Both the position numbers and the translations under genes were made by a program. Under the pieces are notes generated by a model. That model was not told the DNA's origin and did not search any database. It saw only the letters and a program-made list of their open reading frames with translations. Shown here in pieces: positions 20,307 to 27,485 of a stretch of 64,000 bases of DNA (position 1 is the stretch's first letter; each line of letters begins with the position of its first letter). The DNA lies in contig NZ_JAHFVK010000001.1 in the NCBI RefSeq assembly GCF_018599195.1, positions 1,116,001 through 1,180,000 on the forward strand. Direction: 5' to 3'. This DNA is from Croceibacterium selenioxidans. Lineage in GTDB: Bacteria > Pseudomonadota > Alphaproteobacteria > Sphingomonadales > Sphingomonadaceae.

Positions 20307-20852
20307 TCAACCCTGCGCGCAACCCCGACCAGGCGCCTGGCTGATGTCGATGTATTGCCGGTCATAATAGGTCAGCGGTGTCGCGTCTTCACGATGGGTC
20401 GCGGCAATCAGCTCCCCGATGAAGATCGAGTGCGTACCGAAGTCGTGGCAGTGGACCCGGCGGCAAATGATGCTTGACTGCGCCGTGGCGAGAACCGGCA
20501 CGCCATAGGCTTCTTCCCAAGCCCCGACTGCGAACCGATCCAGCGCACGATCCTTCATGAAGTGCTCCGCCACGTCCCGGTTTCCGAGACCCAGGACGTT
20601 GACGCAAAACGTGTCCGCCGTCGCGAGCGGAGCATGGAGCGAGGCCGTGCGATTGACGCACACCAGCAAGGAAGGCGGATCGAAACTCAGCGAACTCACC
20701 GCTGTCGCCAGAATCCCAAAGCGATCGCCGCCATGCCCGGTTGTCACCGCGTAAACGGTCGCGGCGACGTGCCGCATGGCGGAACGGAAAGAATCGAGAA
20801 GGTCCTCGCGGTTCTGGTTAGGCTCGGTCACAACGACTCCATGCGGCGGCAA
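20307..20852 (-). CDS. Flavin reductase-like FMN-binding split-barrel protein
   Basis: A 181-residue member of the flavin reductase/HpaC-like split-barrel family, which uses NAD(P)H to make reduced FMN or FAD for partner monooxygenases. Family marks are the N-terminal FRSAMRHVAATVYAVTT segment, the SSLSFDPPSLLVCVNRTASLHA stretch in shorter pieces (SFDPPSLLVCVN), FCVNVLG, and the C-terminal Y-D-R-Q-Y tail (LTYYDRQYIDI). No oxygenase partner is adjacent; instead it diverges from ribB, whose product feeds flavin synthesis. Its promoter must share the gap that also carries the ribB operator. Confidence 0.88.
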   Translation of the reverse strand: MPPHGVVVTEPNQNREDLLDSFRSAMRHVAATVYAVTTGHGGDRFGILATAVSSLSFDPPSLLVCVNRTASLHAPLATADTFCVNVLGLGNRDVAEHFMKDRALDRFAVGAWEEAYGVPVLATAQSSIICRRVHCHDFGTHSIFIGELIAATHREDATPLTYYDRQYIDISQAPGRGCAQG

Positions 20853-20967
20853 CTTTGATCACGCAAGCGGGGCTGTGTGAAACTCATGTCGAGGCCACTG
20901 CACAGCTTTTGTGACGGCGACGCCGCCTGGGCGTGTTTCAAGAGTTCAACTCCGATCCAGCAAGTGA

Positions 20968-20974
20968 ATGTGAT
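20968..20974 (+). promoter_or_regulatory. ribB: Isolated half-site ATGTGAT upstream of ribB
   Basis: The heptamer ATGTGAT matches the right arm of the palindrome at 20988-21005 exactly and lies 31 bases (about three helical turns) upstream of that arm, just upstream of the -35 box. It could be an auxiliary contact for the same repressor. Its short length means chance occurrence is possible. Confidence 0.4.
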
Positions 20975-20982
20975 GAGCCCAA

Positions 20983-21010
20983 TTGCCATCACATCATAAT
21001 GTGATATACC
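20983..21010 (+). promoter_or_regulatory. ribB: Predicted ribB promoter (TTGCCA-N16-TATACC)
   Basis: TTGCCA at 20983-20988 and TATACC at 21005-21010 are separated by 16 bases and match the sigma70 -35 and -10 consensus at 5 and 4 positions. Counting about 7 bases from the -10 box puts the start of transcription at the A of the ribB ATG (21017), so the mRNA would be leaderless; no ribosome-binding site is visible upstream of the ATG. Confidence 0.6.
20988..21005. promoter_or_regulatory. ribB: Palindromic operator candidate in the ribB promoter spacer
   Basis: ATCACAT and ATGTGAT form a perfect 7-base inverted repeat around the spacer CATA. It fills the space between the predicted -35 and -10 boxes, where a bound protein would block RNA polymerase. 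The nearest candidate regulator is the HTH domain at the N-terminus of RibB itself, encoded from 21017. Confidence 0.6.
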
Positions 21011-21016
21011 GACTCC

Positions 21017-22312
21017 ATGAACGCTTCAATCATCGATCGAGTCCGCGATCTCGTCAGCAACGGACGCATGACGCGGGCGGGCCTCGCCCGCGCTGCGGGC
21101 CTCCACGCCAATACCCTGCGTGACTGCACCGAGCCAACCTGGAACCCGACGGCCGACACTCTGGGGAAGCTGGACCGCTTTCTCTCCGCGAACGACGACA
21201 CGCCGATCCTCGTGCCTATCGAACAGATCATCGACGAAGCCCGTAACGGCCGCATGTTCATCCTGGTCGACGATGAGGACCGCGAGAACGAGGGCGACCT
21301 GATCATTCCGGCGCAAATGGCAACGCCCGATGCCGTCAATTTCATGGCAACCCACGGCCGCGGCCTCATCTGCCTTGCCCTCGGTCAACCGCGGGTCGAG
21401 ACTTTGGGTCTCCAGCCGATGAGCCGTAACAACCGCAGCCGTATGGAAACCGCCTTCACCACTTCGATAGAGGCGCGCGAGGGTGTCACCACGGGCATCA
21501 GTGCCGGGGATCGGGCGCGGACGATCTCCGTGGCCATCGACGCCAGCAAGGGTGCGGACGACATCGTCAGTCCTGGTCACGTGTTTCCGCTCGTCGCGCG
21601 CGAAGGCGGCGTCCTTGTCCGCGCGGGACATACCGAAGCGGCTGTCGACATCTCGCGTCTCGCGGGCCTCAATCCCTCCGGCGTGATCTGCGAGATCATG
21701 GCCGAGGACGGCACGATGGCGCGCCTCGACGATCTCATCCGCTTCGGTCGCATGCATGGTCTCAAGATCGGCACGATCCGCGATCTGATCGCCTATCGTC
21801 GGCGGCACGACCACCTGGTTGAAAAGCGCGCCGAGAGCCGTTTCACGAGCTTGTGGGGCGGCGACTGGCGAGCGATCAGCTTCTACAACAAGGCGACCAA
21901 GGGCGAGACCATGGCCTTGGTGAAGGGGCACATCGATCCCACGAAGCCGACCCTGGTGCGCATGCATGCCCTGTCTGTGTTCGACGACGTCTTTGCCCAC
22001 GACACCGAACGGCAGGGGCTGCTTGAAGGGGCGATGCGGATCATCGGTGAGGAAGGCGCGGGTGTGGTCGTGCTGATCAATCGCCCCTCCCCTGGCCATG
22101 CTAGCAGCGCCATCCGCGCGCTGGAACGCAGCGAGCCGATCGACGATGGCGATATGCCTTCCGAGCAACGCGATTACGGCGTGGGCGCGCAGATCCTGGC
22201 GGAATTGGGGGTTCACGACATGATCCTGCTGACCAATACCCGCCACTCGCTCGTGGGACTCGAGGGCTACGACCTGTCGATTGTGGGCGAAAGGCCGATC
22301 GCCTCGGTGTGA
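21017..22312 (+). CDS. ribB: HTH-fused 3,4-dihydroxy-2-butanone-4-phosphate synthase with degenerate GTP cyclohydrolase II-like domain
   Basis: Riboflavin synthesis enzyme making the four-carbon unit from ribulose 5-phosphate. Three regions are seen in 431 residues. Residues about 1-58 resemble an XRE-type helix-turn-helix (TRAGLARAAGLHANTL, then a TWNPTADTLGKLDRFL tail). Residues about 66-270 are RibB, with the acidic loop DDEDRENEGDLI and HTEAAVDISRLAGL. Residues about 275-431 align by pattern with GTP cyclohydrolase II, but the zinc-binding cysteines are gone: this part has no cysteine, and DVFAHDTERQG stands where GDVFGSxRCDCG is expected. So it is probably a monofunctional RibB. A palindrome in its promoter suggests control by its own HTH. 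Confidence 0.92.
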   Translation: MNASIIDRVRDLVSNGRMTRAGLARAAGLHANTLRDCTEPTWNPTADTLGKLDRFLSANDDTPILVPIEQIIDEARNGRMFILVDDEDRENEGDLIIPAQMATPDAVNFMATHGRGLICLALGQPRVETLGLQPMSRNNRSRMETAFTTSIEAREGVTTGISAGDRARTISVAIDASKGADDIVSPGHVFPLVAREGGVLVRAGHTEAAVDISRLAGLNPSGVICEIMAEDGTMARLDDLIRFGRMHGLKIGTIRDLIAYRRRHDHLVEKRAESRFTSLWGGDWRAISFYNKATKGETMALVKGHIDPTKPTLVRMHALSVFDDVFAHDTERQGLLEGAMRIIGEEGAGVVVLINRPSPGHASSAIRALERSEPIDDGDMPSEQRDYGVGAQILAELGVHDMILLTNTRHSLVGLEGYDLSIVGERPIASV

Positions 22313-22330
22313 TCGGCCGCACGCTGGCGC

Positions 22331-23665
22331 TCAATGCAATTTGAGCCTCGGACGCACGATACGATTGACCTGCCCCACAAGGATGAGGGCCGACCCCTTC
22401 AGCCATCCGTGGATCGCGACGAGGTGCATCCGATAGAGCGATGTATAAACTAGCCGCGCCAGGCGTCCCTCGATGGCCATCCTTCCCCCAACCAAGCTCC
22501 CCATCAGGCTGCCGACGGTCGAGAAGCGGCTCAGTGAGACGAGCGATCCGTGATCGTGATAGACGAAGGGTTTGAGCGGTTTTCCATTCATGTCCCGGAC
22601 GAGGTTGTCGAACACGGTCCGCGCCATTTGGTGAGCGGCCTGCGCCCTGGGCGGTACCGGCGCGGTTCGGCCCGGAAGCATACAGGAACAACAGTCCCCC
22701 ATGGCGAAGATTCGCGGATCTCGCGTGGTCTGGAGGGTCTCCTTCACGACGAGCTGATTGATCCGGTTGGTTTCGAGATCGAGGTTCGCCAGGACCGGCG
22801 ATGCTTTTACGCCGGCGGCCCAGACCAGCAAATCACCCTCGATCCGCTCGCCGCTCTCCGTCACAATCACGTGAGGCGCGGCCTCGGTTACCCGCACGTT
22901 CGTGAGAACACGGACCCCCAGAGCTTCCAGTTCGGCCTGCGCCGCTTCGGCGAGACGTTCGGGAAGAGCCGGGAGAATGCGCGGACCGGCTTCGATCAGG
23001 GTAATCTGAAGCCGGCTCTCATCGAAGACTTCCAGGCCATAGTACTTTAGGGCCGCGGCGGCATTGTAGAGCTCAGCGGCGAGTTCGACACCTGTCGCCC
23101 CGCCACCTACGATGACGATGCGTACATGGGCATCGCATGAGGGATCCTCGGTCATCTCCCGGGATACCCGCAAGCAGTGATCCAGAAGCCGGTTGCGAAA
23201 GCGATCTGCGCCGGTCCGATCGTCCAGGCGCATACAGTTTTCGGCCACCCCCGGGGTTCCGAAGTCATTCGAAATCGAGCCTATGGCAATCACGAGGTAA
23301 TCGTAGCGGATCGTGTGCCGGGCGATGATTTCACTGCCATCCTCATCGAGCAGCGGCGCGATGATCACCTGCTGCCTCGCCCGATCCACGCTTTCGAGCG
23401 TGCCGAGGAAATAGCGGTAGCCCCAGCGATGGCAGTGGCTGCGGTAGCCGACCTCATCCAGGTTGGCATCTAGCGAGCCTGCCGCGACCTCGTGAAGCAG
23501 GGGCTTCCAGATATGAGTCCGGTTCTTCTCCAACAAGATGATGTCGTGGCGTTTGCGGCCGTATCGGGCGCCAAGACGGCGGACCAGTTCAAGTCCGCCC
23601 GCACCGCCCCCGACCACCACGATCTGAGTCTTGCGTTCCAACTCATTTCCCCCCTGCCGCCGCAT
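22331..23665 (-). CDS. ndh: Type II NADH:quinone oxidoreductase (NDH-2)
   Basis: A single-subunit, FAD-dependent, non-proton-pumping NADH dehydrogenase that feeds electrons to quinone at the inner membrane. The 444-residue protein has the N-terminal FAD motif [17 protein letters not shown], a second GxGxxG-type NADH site in [19 protein letters not shown], and the ATG-like FAD contact region [12 protein letters not shown] and FAMGDCC. The C-terminal end has amphipathic stretches suited to membrane attachment. It lies between ribB and ribH on the opposite strand, so the flavin enzymes flank a flavoprotein; shared control is not shown. Confidence 0.93.
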   Translation of the reverse strand: MRRQGGNELERKTQIVVVGGGAGGLELVRRLGARYGRKRHDIILLEKNRTHIWKPLLHEVAAGSLDANLDEVGYRSHCHRWGYRYFLGTLESVDRARQQVIIAPLLDEDGSEIIARHTIRYDYLVIAIGSISNDFGTPGVAENCMRLDDRTGADRFRNRLLDHCLRVSREMTEDPSCDAHVRIVIVGGGATGVELAAELYNAAAALKYYGLEVFDESRLQITLIEAGPRILPALPERLAEAAQAELEALGVRVLTNVRVTEAAPHVIVTESGERIEGDLLVWAAGVKASPVLANLDLETNRINQLVVKETLQTTRDPRIFAMGDCCSCMLPGRTAPVPPRAQAAHQMARTVFDNLVRDMNGKPLKPFVYHDHGSLVSLSRFSTVGSLMGSLVGGRMAIEGRLARLVYTSLYRMHLVAIHGWLKGSALILVGQVNRIVRPRLKLH

Positions 23666-23852
23666 GGACGGTCATTCGCGTGTGCCGCACAATGAGCCGT
23701 CGATCCGTTCACGTCCACAAGCTCTCGAGCAAGAATCTGTTCGATACGAGATAGTCGCCGCGCTTGTGCCCGCGCCGTGGACGACTAAGGAGGTCACGCC
23801 CGAACCGCGATGCGGCTCGCGGGCGCAGTCGAAGGCAATTTCCGGAGTAACG

Positions 23853-24272
23853 ATGGCCCGCTTCCTGATCGTCGAAGCCCGCTTCTACGAGCACCTCAAC
23901 GACATGCTGATCGCGGGTGCGCGCGAGGCGCTCGAAAATGCCGGACACCAGGTCGAAATTCTGACCGTGCCGGGAGCGCTCGAGGTTCCGGGCGCCATCG
24001 CTTCCGCCGCTGAGAGCGGCCGCTATGAAGGTTTCGTCGCGCTCGGGGTGGTTATCCGGGGCGAGACTTTCCACTTCGAGATCGTCGCCGGCGAGAGTGC
24101 GCGCGGTATCATGGCGTTGACCATGGACGGGCTCGCCGTCGGCAATGGCATCCTCACGGTCGAGAACGAAGCGCAGGCGATTGTCCGCGCCGATCCTGCC
24201 CAGCTCAACAAGGGAGCCGGTGCCGCCGAAGCGGCCCTCGCCCTGCTCGCAATCCGGGAGAAGTTTGCATGA
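23853..24272 (+). CDS. ribH: 6,7-dimethyl-8-ribityllumazine synthase
   Basis: RibH condenses the RibB product with the pyrimidine intermediate to lumazine in riboflavin synthesis. The 139-residue protein has the family core [15 protein letters not shown] and [21 protein letters not shown], with the catalytic histidine in TFHFEIV. I chose ATG 23853 behind GGAG at 23844-23847; the longer in-frame reading lacks family similarity. Its stop overlaps the aldo/keto reductase ATG in ATGA form. No FMN riboswitch is visible in the 187-base gap upstream. Confidence 0.95.
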   Translation: MARFLIVEARFYEHLNDMLIAGAREALENAGHQVEILTVPGALEVPGAIASAAESGRYEGFVALGVVIRGETFHFEIVAGESARGIMALTMDGLAVGNGILTVENEAQAIVRADPAQLNKGAGAAEAALALLAIREKFA

Positions 24273-25195
24273 CAAGTCATTGGTCGATTAACGGAATTCC
24301 GCTCGTCCTTGGCGGTAACGTCTTTGGCTGGACCTCCGACGAGGCCACGAGCTTTGCAGTGCTTGACCGATTCTACGAAGCTGGCGGGCGCATGGTCGAC
24401 ACGGCCCAGGGCTATTCGGTCTGGGCGCCAGGACACGTTGGCGGCGAAAGCGAAGCGGTGATCGGGAACTGGCTGAAGAGCCGTGGCGTGCGCTCGGAAA
24501 TGCGTATCGCCACCAAGACCGGCATGTTCGGCAAGCCTGGTGACCTGGCGCCGGATAAGGTGGCTGACGAACTCCAAAAGTCGCTTGAACGGCTCCAAAC
24601 CGACTATGTAGATCTATACTACGCGCACCGGGACGAGAGCGAAACTCCGCAAGAGCAAGTTGCCGCCGGTTTCGATGCGCTGGCCAAGCAGGGCCTCGTT
24701 CGCGAGCTCGGCGCCTCGAACTTCAACGCCGAACGTCTCCGGGCCATTACCGACATCACACATGCCAGTGGGATGACCGGGTTCACCGTCCTGCAAAATG
24801 AATACAATCTCGTGATGCGCGACGAATATCCACAGGAGCTGCAGCAACTCTGCCTTGAGCGTGGAATTGCGATGCTTCCCTGGTTCGGCCTCGCCGCCGG
24901 GTTCCTCACCGGCAAGTATCGCACCCGCGCGGACCTCGAACGGCACAACCGCGGATCGAGCATTGAGCGCTTCTTCGACAAGGGCCTGACCGTCCTCCCG
25001 GCCCTCGACGCCGTGGTCTCTGAGACCGGGGCCAGCCACGGCGCGGTCGCCCTCGCCTGGCTGCTCAGGCAACCCGGCATCGCCGCGCCCATCGCCAGCG
25101 CGCGCGAGCCCGGGCAGCTCGACGTTCAGTTCGAAGCGCTGGAGCTGGAGCTGACGGAGGATCAGCTTGACCGTCTTGGCGCCGCTACAAGCTGA
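24269..25195 (+). CDS. Aldo/keto reductase
   Basis: A 308-residue NADPH-dependent AKR of the YajO/MocA-like group with TIM-barrel fold. Catalytic residues fit: Asp and Tyr in [11 protein letters not shown], Lys in IATKTGMFG, and His in [10 protein letters not shown]-terminal coenzyme segments [12 protein letters not shown] are present. It is translationally coupled to ribH by 4 bases, but its substrate is unknown; it may serve to detoxify aldehydes. Confidence 0.91.
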   Translation: MTSHWSINGIPLVLGGNVFGWTSDEATSFAVLDRFYEAGGRMVDTAQGYSVWAPGHVGGESEAVIGNWLKSRGVRSEMRIATKTGMFGKPGDLAPDKVADELQKSLERLQTDYVDLYYAHRDESETPQEQVAAGFDALAKQGLVRELGASNFNAERLRAITDITHASGMTGFTVLQNEYNLVMRDEYPQELQQLCLERGIAMLPWFGLAAGFLTGKYRTRADLERHNRGSSIERFFDKGLTVLPALDAVVSETGASHGAVALAWLLRQPGIAAPIASAREPGQLDVQFEALELELTEDQLDRLGAATS

Positions 25196-25280
25196 AATAG
25201 GCACCGACTGCGAAGATTTTGACGCGATGAAGCGTCACCCAGCAGTGGAAATGATGCTCCTGCGCGCGTCGCCGTGTTGA

Positions 25281-25298
25281 TGTGACAGCCTTGTGACA
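25281..25298. promoter_or_regulatory. PHO-box-like direct repeat upstream of the Nudix-DUF47-pit unit
   Basis: TGTGACA at 25281-25287 and again at 25292-25298 are separated by 4 bases, so they repeat every 11 bases. On the minus strand the halves read GTGTCAC and CTGTCAC, against the PHO-box half CTGTCAT. The repeat lies between a weak TTGATG (-35) and TAAGCG (-10). PhoB control of phosphate uptake fits the neighbourhood, but orientation is opposite to the genes. Confidence 0.5.
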
Positions 25299-25329
25299 CT
25301 AAGCGCGCGACAACAGGAGACCGTAGCCC

Positions 25330-26451
25330 ATTCGCCAGATTGCAGCCTTGCCTTACCTCATCGAGGGACCGGCGGCGGACTCGCCTGTCCGTCTGATGCT
25401 GGTAACGACACGTGGCGCGCGCGGTCGATGGGTCATACCCAAAGGCAACGCCAGCGCCGATCCGCCCCATGTCAGCGCGGCCAGGGAAGCCGAAGACGAA
25501 GCCGGCGTTCGCGGCGCGGCCTGCCCGACGCCGCTTGGCAGCTATCGCTATCGCAAGCGCCAGCGGAATGGCGCGACATTGATGCTCGACGTCGATGTCT
25601 TTCCGTTGGCGGTGACCGAGGAGCTGGTGCGCTGGAAGGAACAGGGGGAGCGCGAACGGCGCTGGTTCAGTCTCAGCGAAGCCGCCGAAGCCGTCGAGGA
25701 AGAAGATCTCCGTAACCTGATCCGCTCGTTCGCGCCGTCCGAATTCATGGCCGCAGCGCGACGGGCAACCTTGTTCGATACCGTAGTTCGCAAATCAAGG
25801 ATGGATGCCATGTTTGGCTGGTTCCAACGCCTGCTTCCGAAGACAGGCAATTTCTTCGAAATGTTCGAAGCCCATGCGGCAATCATCCTGGCTGCGGCCG
25901 ATGCCACGGCGCGATTGCTCGACAACCCGACTGAGCCGGATCACATCCGCGAAATCAACGAACGCGAACACGACGCGGATGAGCTCAATCGCACGGTGCT
26001 GCAAACGGTGCGCCAGACCTTCCTCACCCCGTTCGACCGCGGCTCGATCGCATCACTCATTAGCGCCATGGACGACACGGTCGATGAAATGCAGGCCACG
26101 GCGAATGCCATTGGCCTCTATGAGGTGACCGCAATCCCGCAGGAAATGAAAGACATGGTGGCCATCATCGTCGACGCCGCCCGCGTCACGGCCGAAGCCA
26201 TTCCGTTGCTGCGCGATGTCGGCAGGAATGCGGGCCGCCTGCATGAGCTGACCGAACGCCTGGTCCGCATGGAGAGCCACGCCGATGCCATCCATGCTGC
26301 CGGCCTGAAGCGCGCCCTGCGCGAGCATGGAGCCAGCAACACCCTGCAGTTCGTGACCGATCGCGAGGTCTACAAACACCTCGAACGCATCACCGACGCC
26401 TTTGAGGACGTGGCCGACGAGATCGACGGCATCGTGATCGAACACGCCTGA
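25330..26451 (+). CDS. Nudix hydrolase - DUF47 (PhoU-like) fusion, probable Pit accessory protein
   Basis: One open frame of 373 residues joins two domains. Residues about 5-150 form a Nudix hydrolase with the box REAEDEAGV around Arg52, with Asp in the first position of the usual Glu pair and a loop one residue shorter than normal. Residues about 158-373 form a DUF47/PhoU-like helical protein (MFGWFQRLLPKTGNFFEMFE), a family that sits beside Pit transporters and modulates them. The start is uncertain: AGGAGA at 25315-25320 is 9 bases from ATT at 25330, but 27 bases from the first ordinary start, TTG 25348; an in-frame stop at 25324 forbids anything longer. An internal ATG 25810 with AAGGA could make DUF47 alone. 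Confidence 0.85.
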   Translation: MRQIAALPYLIEGPAADSPVRLMLVTTRGARGRWVIPKGNASADPPHVSAAREAEDEAGVRGAACPTPLGSYRYRKRQRNGATLMLDVDVFPLAVTEELVRWKEQGERERRWFSLSEAAEAVEEEDLRNLIRSFAPSEFMAAARRATLFDTVVRKSRMDAMFGWFQRLLPKTGNFFEMFEAHAAIILAAADATARLLDNPTEPDHIREINEREHDADELNRTVLQTVRQTFLTPFDRGSIASLISAMDDTVDEMQATANAIGLYEVTAIPQEMKDMVAIIVDAARVTAEAIPLLRDVGRNAGRLHELTERLVRMESHADAIHAAGLKRALREHGASNTLQFVTDREVYKHLERITDAFEDVADEIDGIVIEHA

Positions 26452-26465
26452 CAGGCTGACACGCC

Positions 26466-27479
26466 ATGCACGAACTGGCCTTTCCGCTCCTTGTCGGCCT
26501 CATCCTCATCGCGCTCGCGTTCGACTTCCTCAATGGCCTTCACGACGCCGCCAACTCGATCGCGACCGTGGTGGCCACGCGGCTGCTGTCGCCAGTCAGA
26601 GCCGTGCTGTTTGCAGCGTTCTTCAACTTCGCAGCCTACTTCCTCACCATCGCCATCCCGAGCTTGCACGCGGTGGCCGAAACCATCGGCAAGGGCCTGA
26701 TCGACAAGGATGTCGTCACCCCGGCGGTGATCTTCGGCGCACTGGTTGGAGCGATGTTCTGGAATGTCGTTACCTGGCTCAAAGGCATTCCTTCGTCGAG
26801 CAGCCATGCGCTCGTCGGGGGTCTCGTCGGCGCCGGCGTGGCTCATGCGGGGATCGAGGGGATTCAGTGGTCGGGTCTCAACAAGACCCTGCTCGCCATC
26901 GTGCTCTCGCCGACAATCGGCATGTTCCTGGCGATGTTCGTCATGCTCGCCAGCAGCTGGGGTCTGCAAAAAGCCACTGCCGTCAACGCGGAACGAACGT
27001 TTCGTGGGCTGCACCTCGTTTCGTCGGCGGCCTACTCGCTCAGCCACGGCCTGAACGACGCGCAGAAGACGATGGGGATCATCACCGTGCTCCTCTATTC
27101 GACGGGCAATCTGCACGGCGAATTCGAGGTACCACACTGGGTGGCGATCTCCTGCTACCTCGCCATCGCGCTGGGTACGATGACCGGTGGCTGGAAGATC
27201 ATCGAGACGATGGGCTCGCGCATTACCAAACTCTCGCAGCATCAGGGCTTCAGCGCTTCGCTGGCCGGATCGATCGTCGTGTTTTCGGCGTCCACGCTCG
27301 GTATTCCGGTATCGACCACGCACACCATCACGGGTTCGATCATCGGCGCAGGCGTAGCCAGGCGGGCCTCGTCGGTCCGCTGGGGCATTGCCCGCAACGT
27401 CATGATGGCCTGGATCATCACCATCCCGGCCTCGGGCCTGGTCGGAGCGCTGTTCTACCTTATCACCCGGCTGTTCTGA
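26466..27479 (+). CDS. pit: Low-affinity inorganic phosphate transporter (Pit family)
   Basis: A proton-driven phosphate (or metal-phosphate) symporter of the inner membrane. The 337-residue protein has the duplicated PiT signatures: NGLHDAANSIATVVATR near the N-terminus and HGLNDAQKTMGII in the second half, with about ten membrane helices. The order DUF47-pit is known from several alphaproteobacteria, including the orfA-pit operon of Sinorhizobium meliloti, where PhoB represses it. It begins 14 bases after the fused Nudix-DUF47 gene. Confidence 0.95.
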   Translation: MHELAFPLLVGLILIALAFDFLNGLHDAANSIATVVATRLLSPVRAVLFAAFFNFAAYFLTIAIPSLHAVAETIGKGLIDKDVVTPAVIFGALVGAMFWNVVTWLKGIPSSSSHALVGGLVGAGVAHAGIEGIQWSGLNKTLLAIVLSPTIGMFLAMFVMLASSWGLQKATAVNAERTFRGLHLVSSAAYSLSHGLNDAQKTMGIITVLLYSTGNLHGEFEVPHWVAISCYLAIALGTMTGGWKIIETMGSRITKLSQHQGFSASLAGSIVVFSASTLGIPVSTTHTITGSIIGAGVARRASSVRWGIARNVMMAWIITIPASGLVGALFYLITRLF

Positions 27480-27485
27480 GCGGGC

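Noticed and set aside
23666-23852. FMN riboswitch before ribH
   Set aside because: None of the conserved RFN-element blocks is present in the gap; the same holds for 20853-21016 before ribB.
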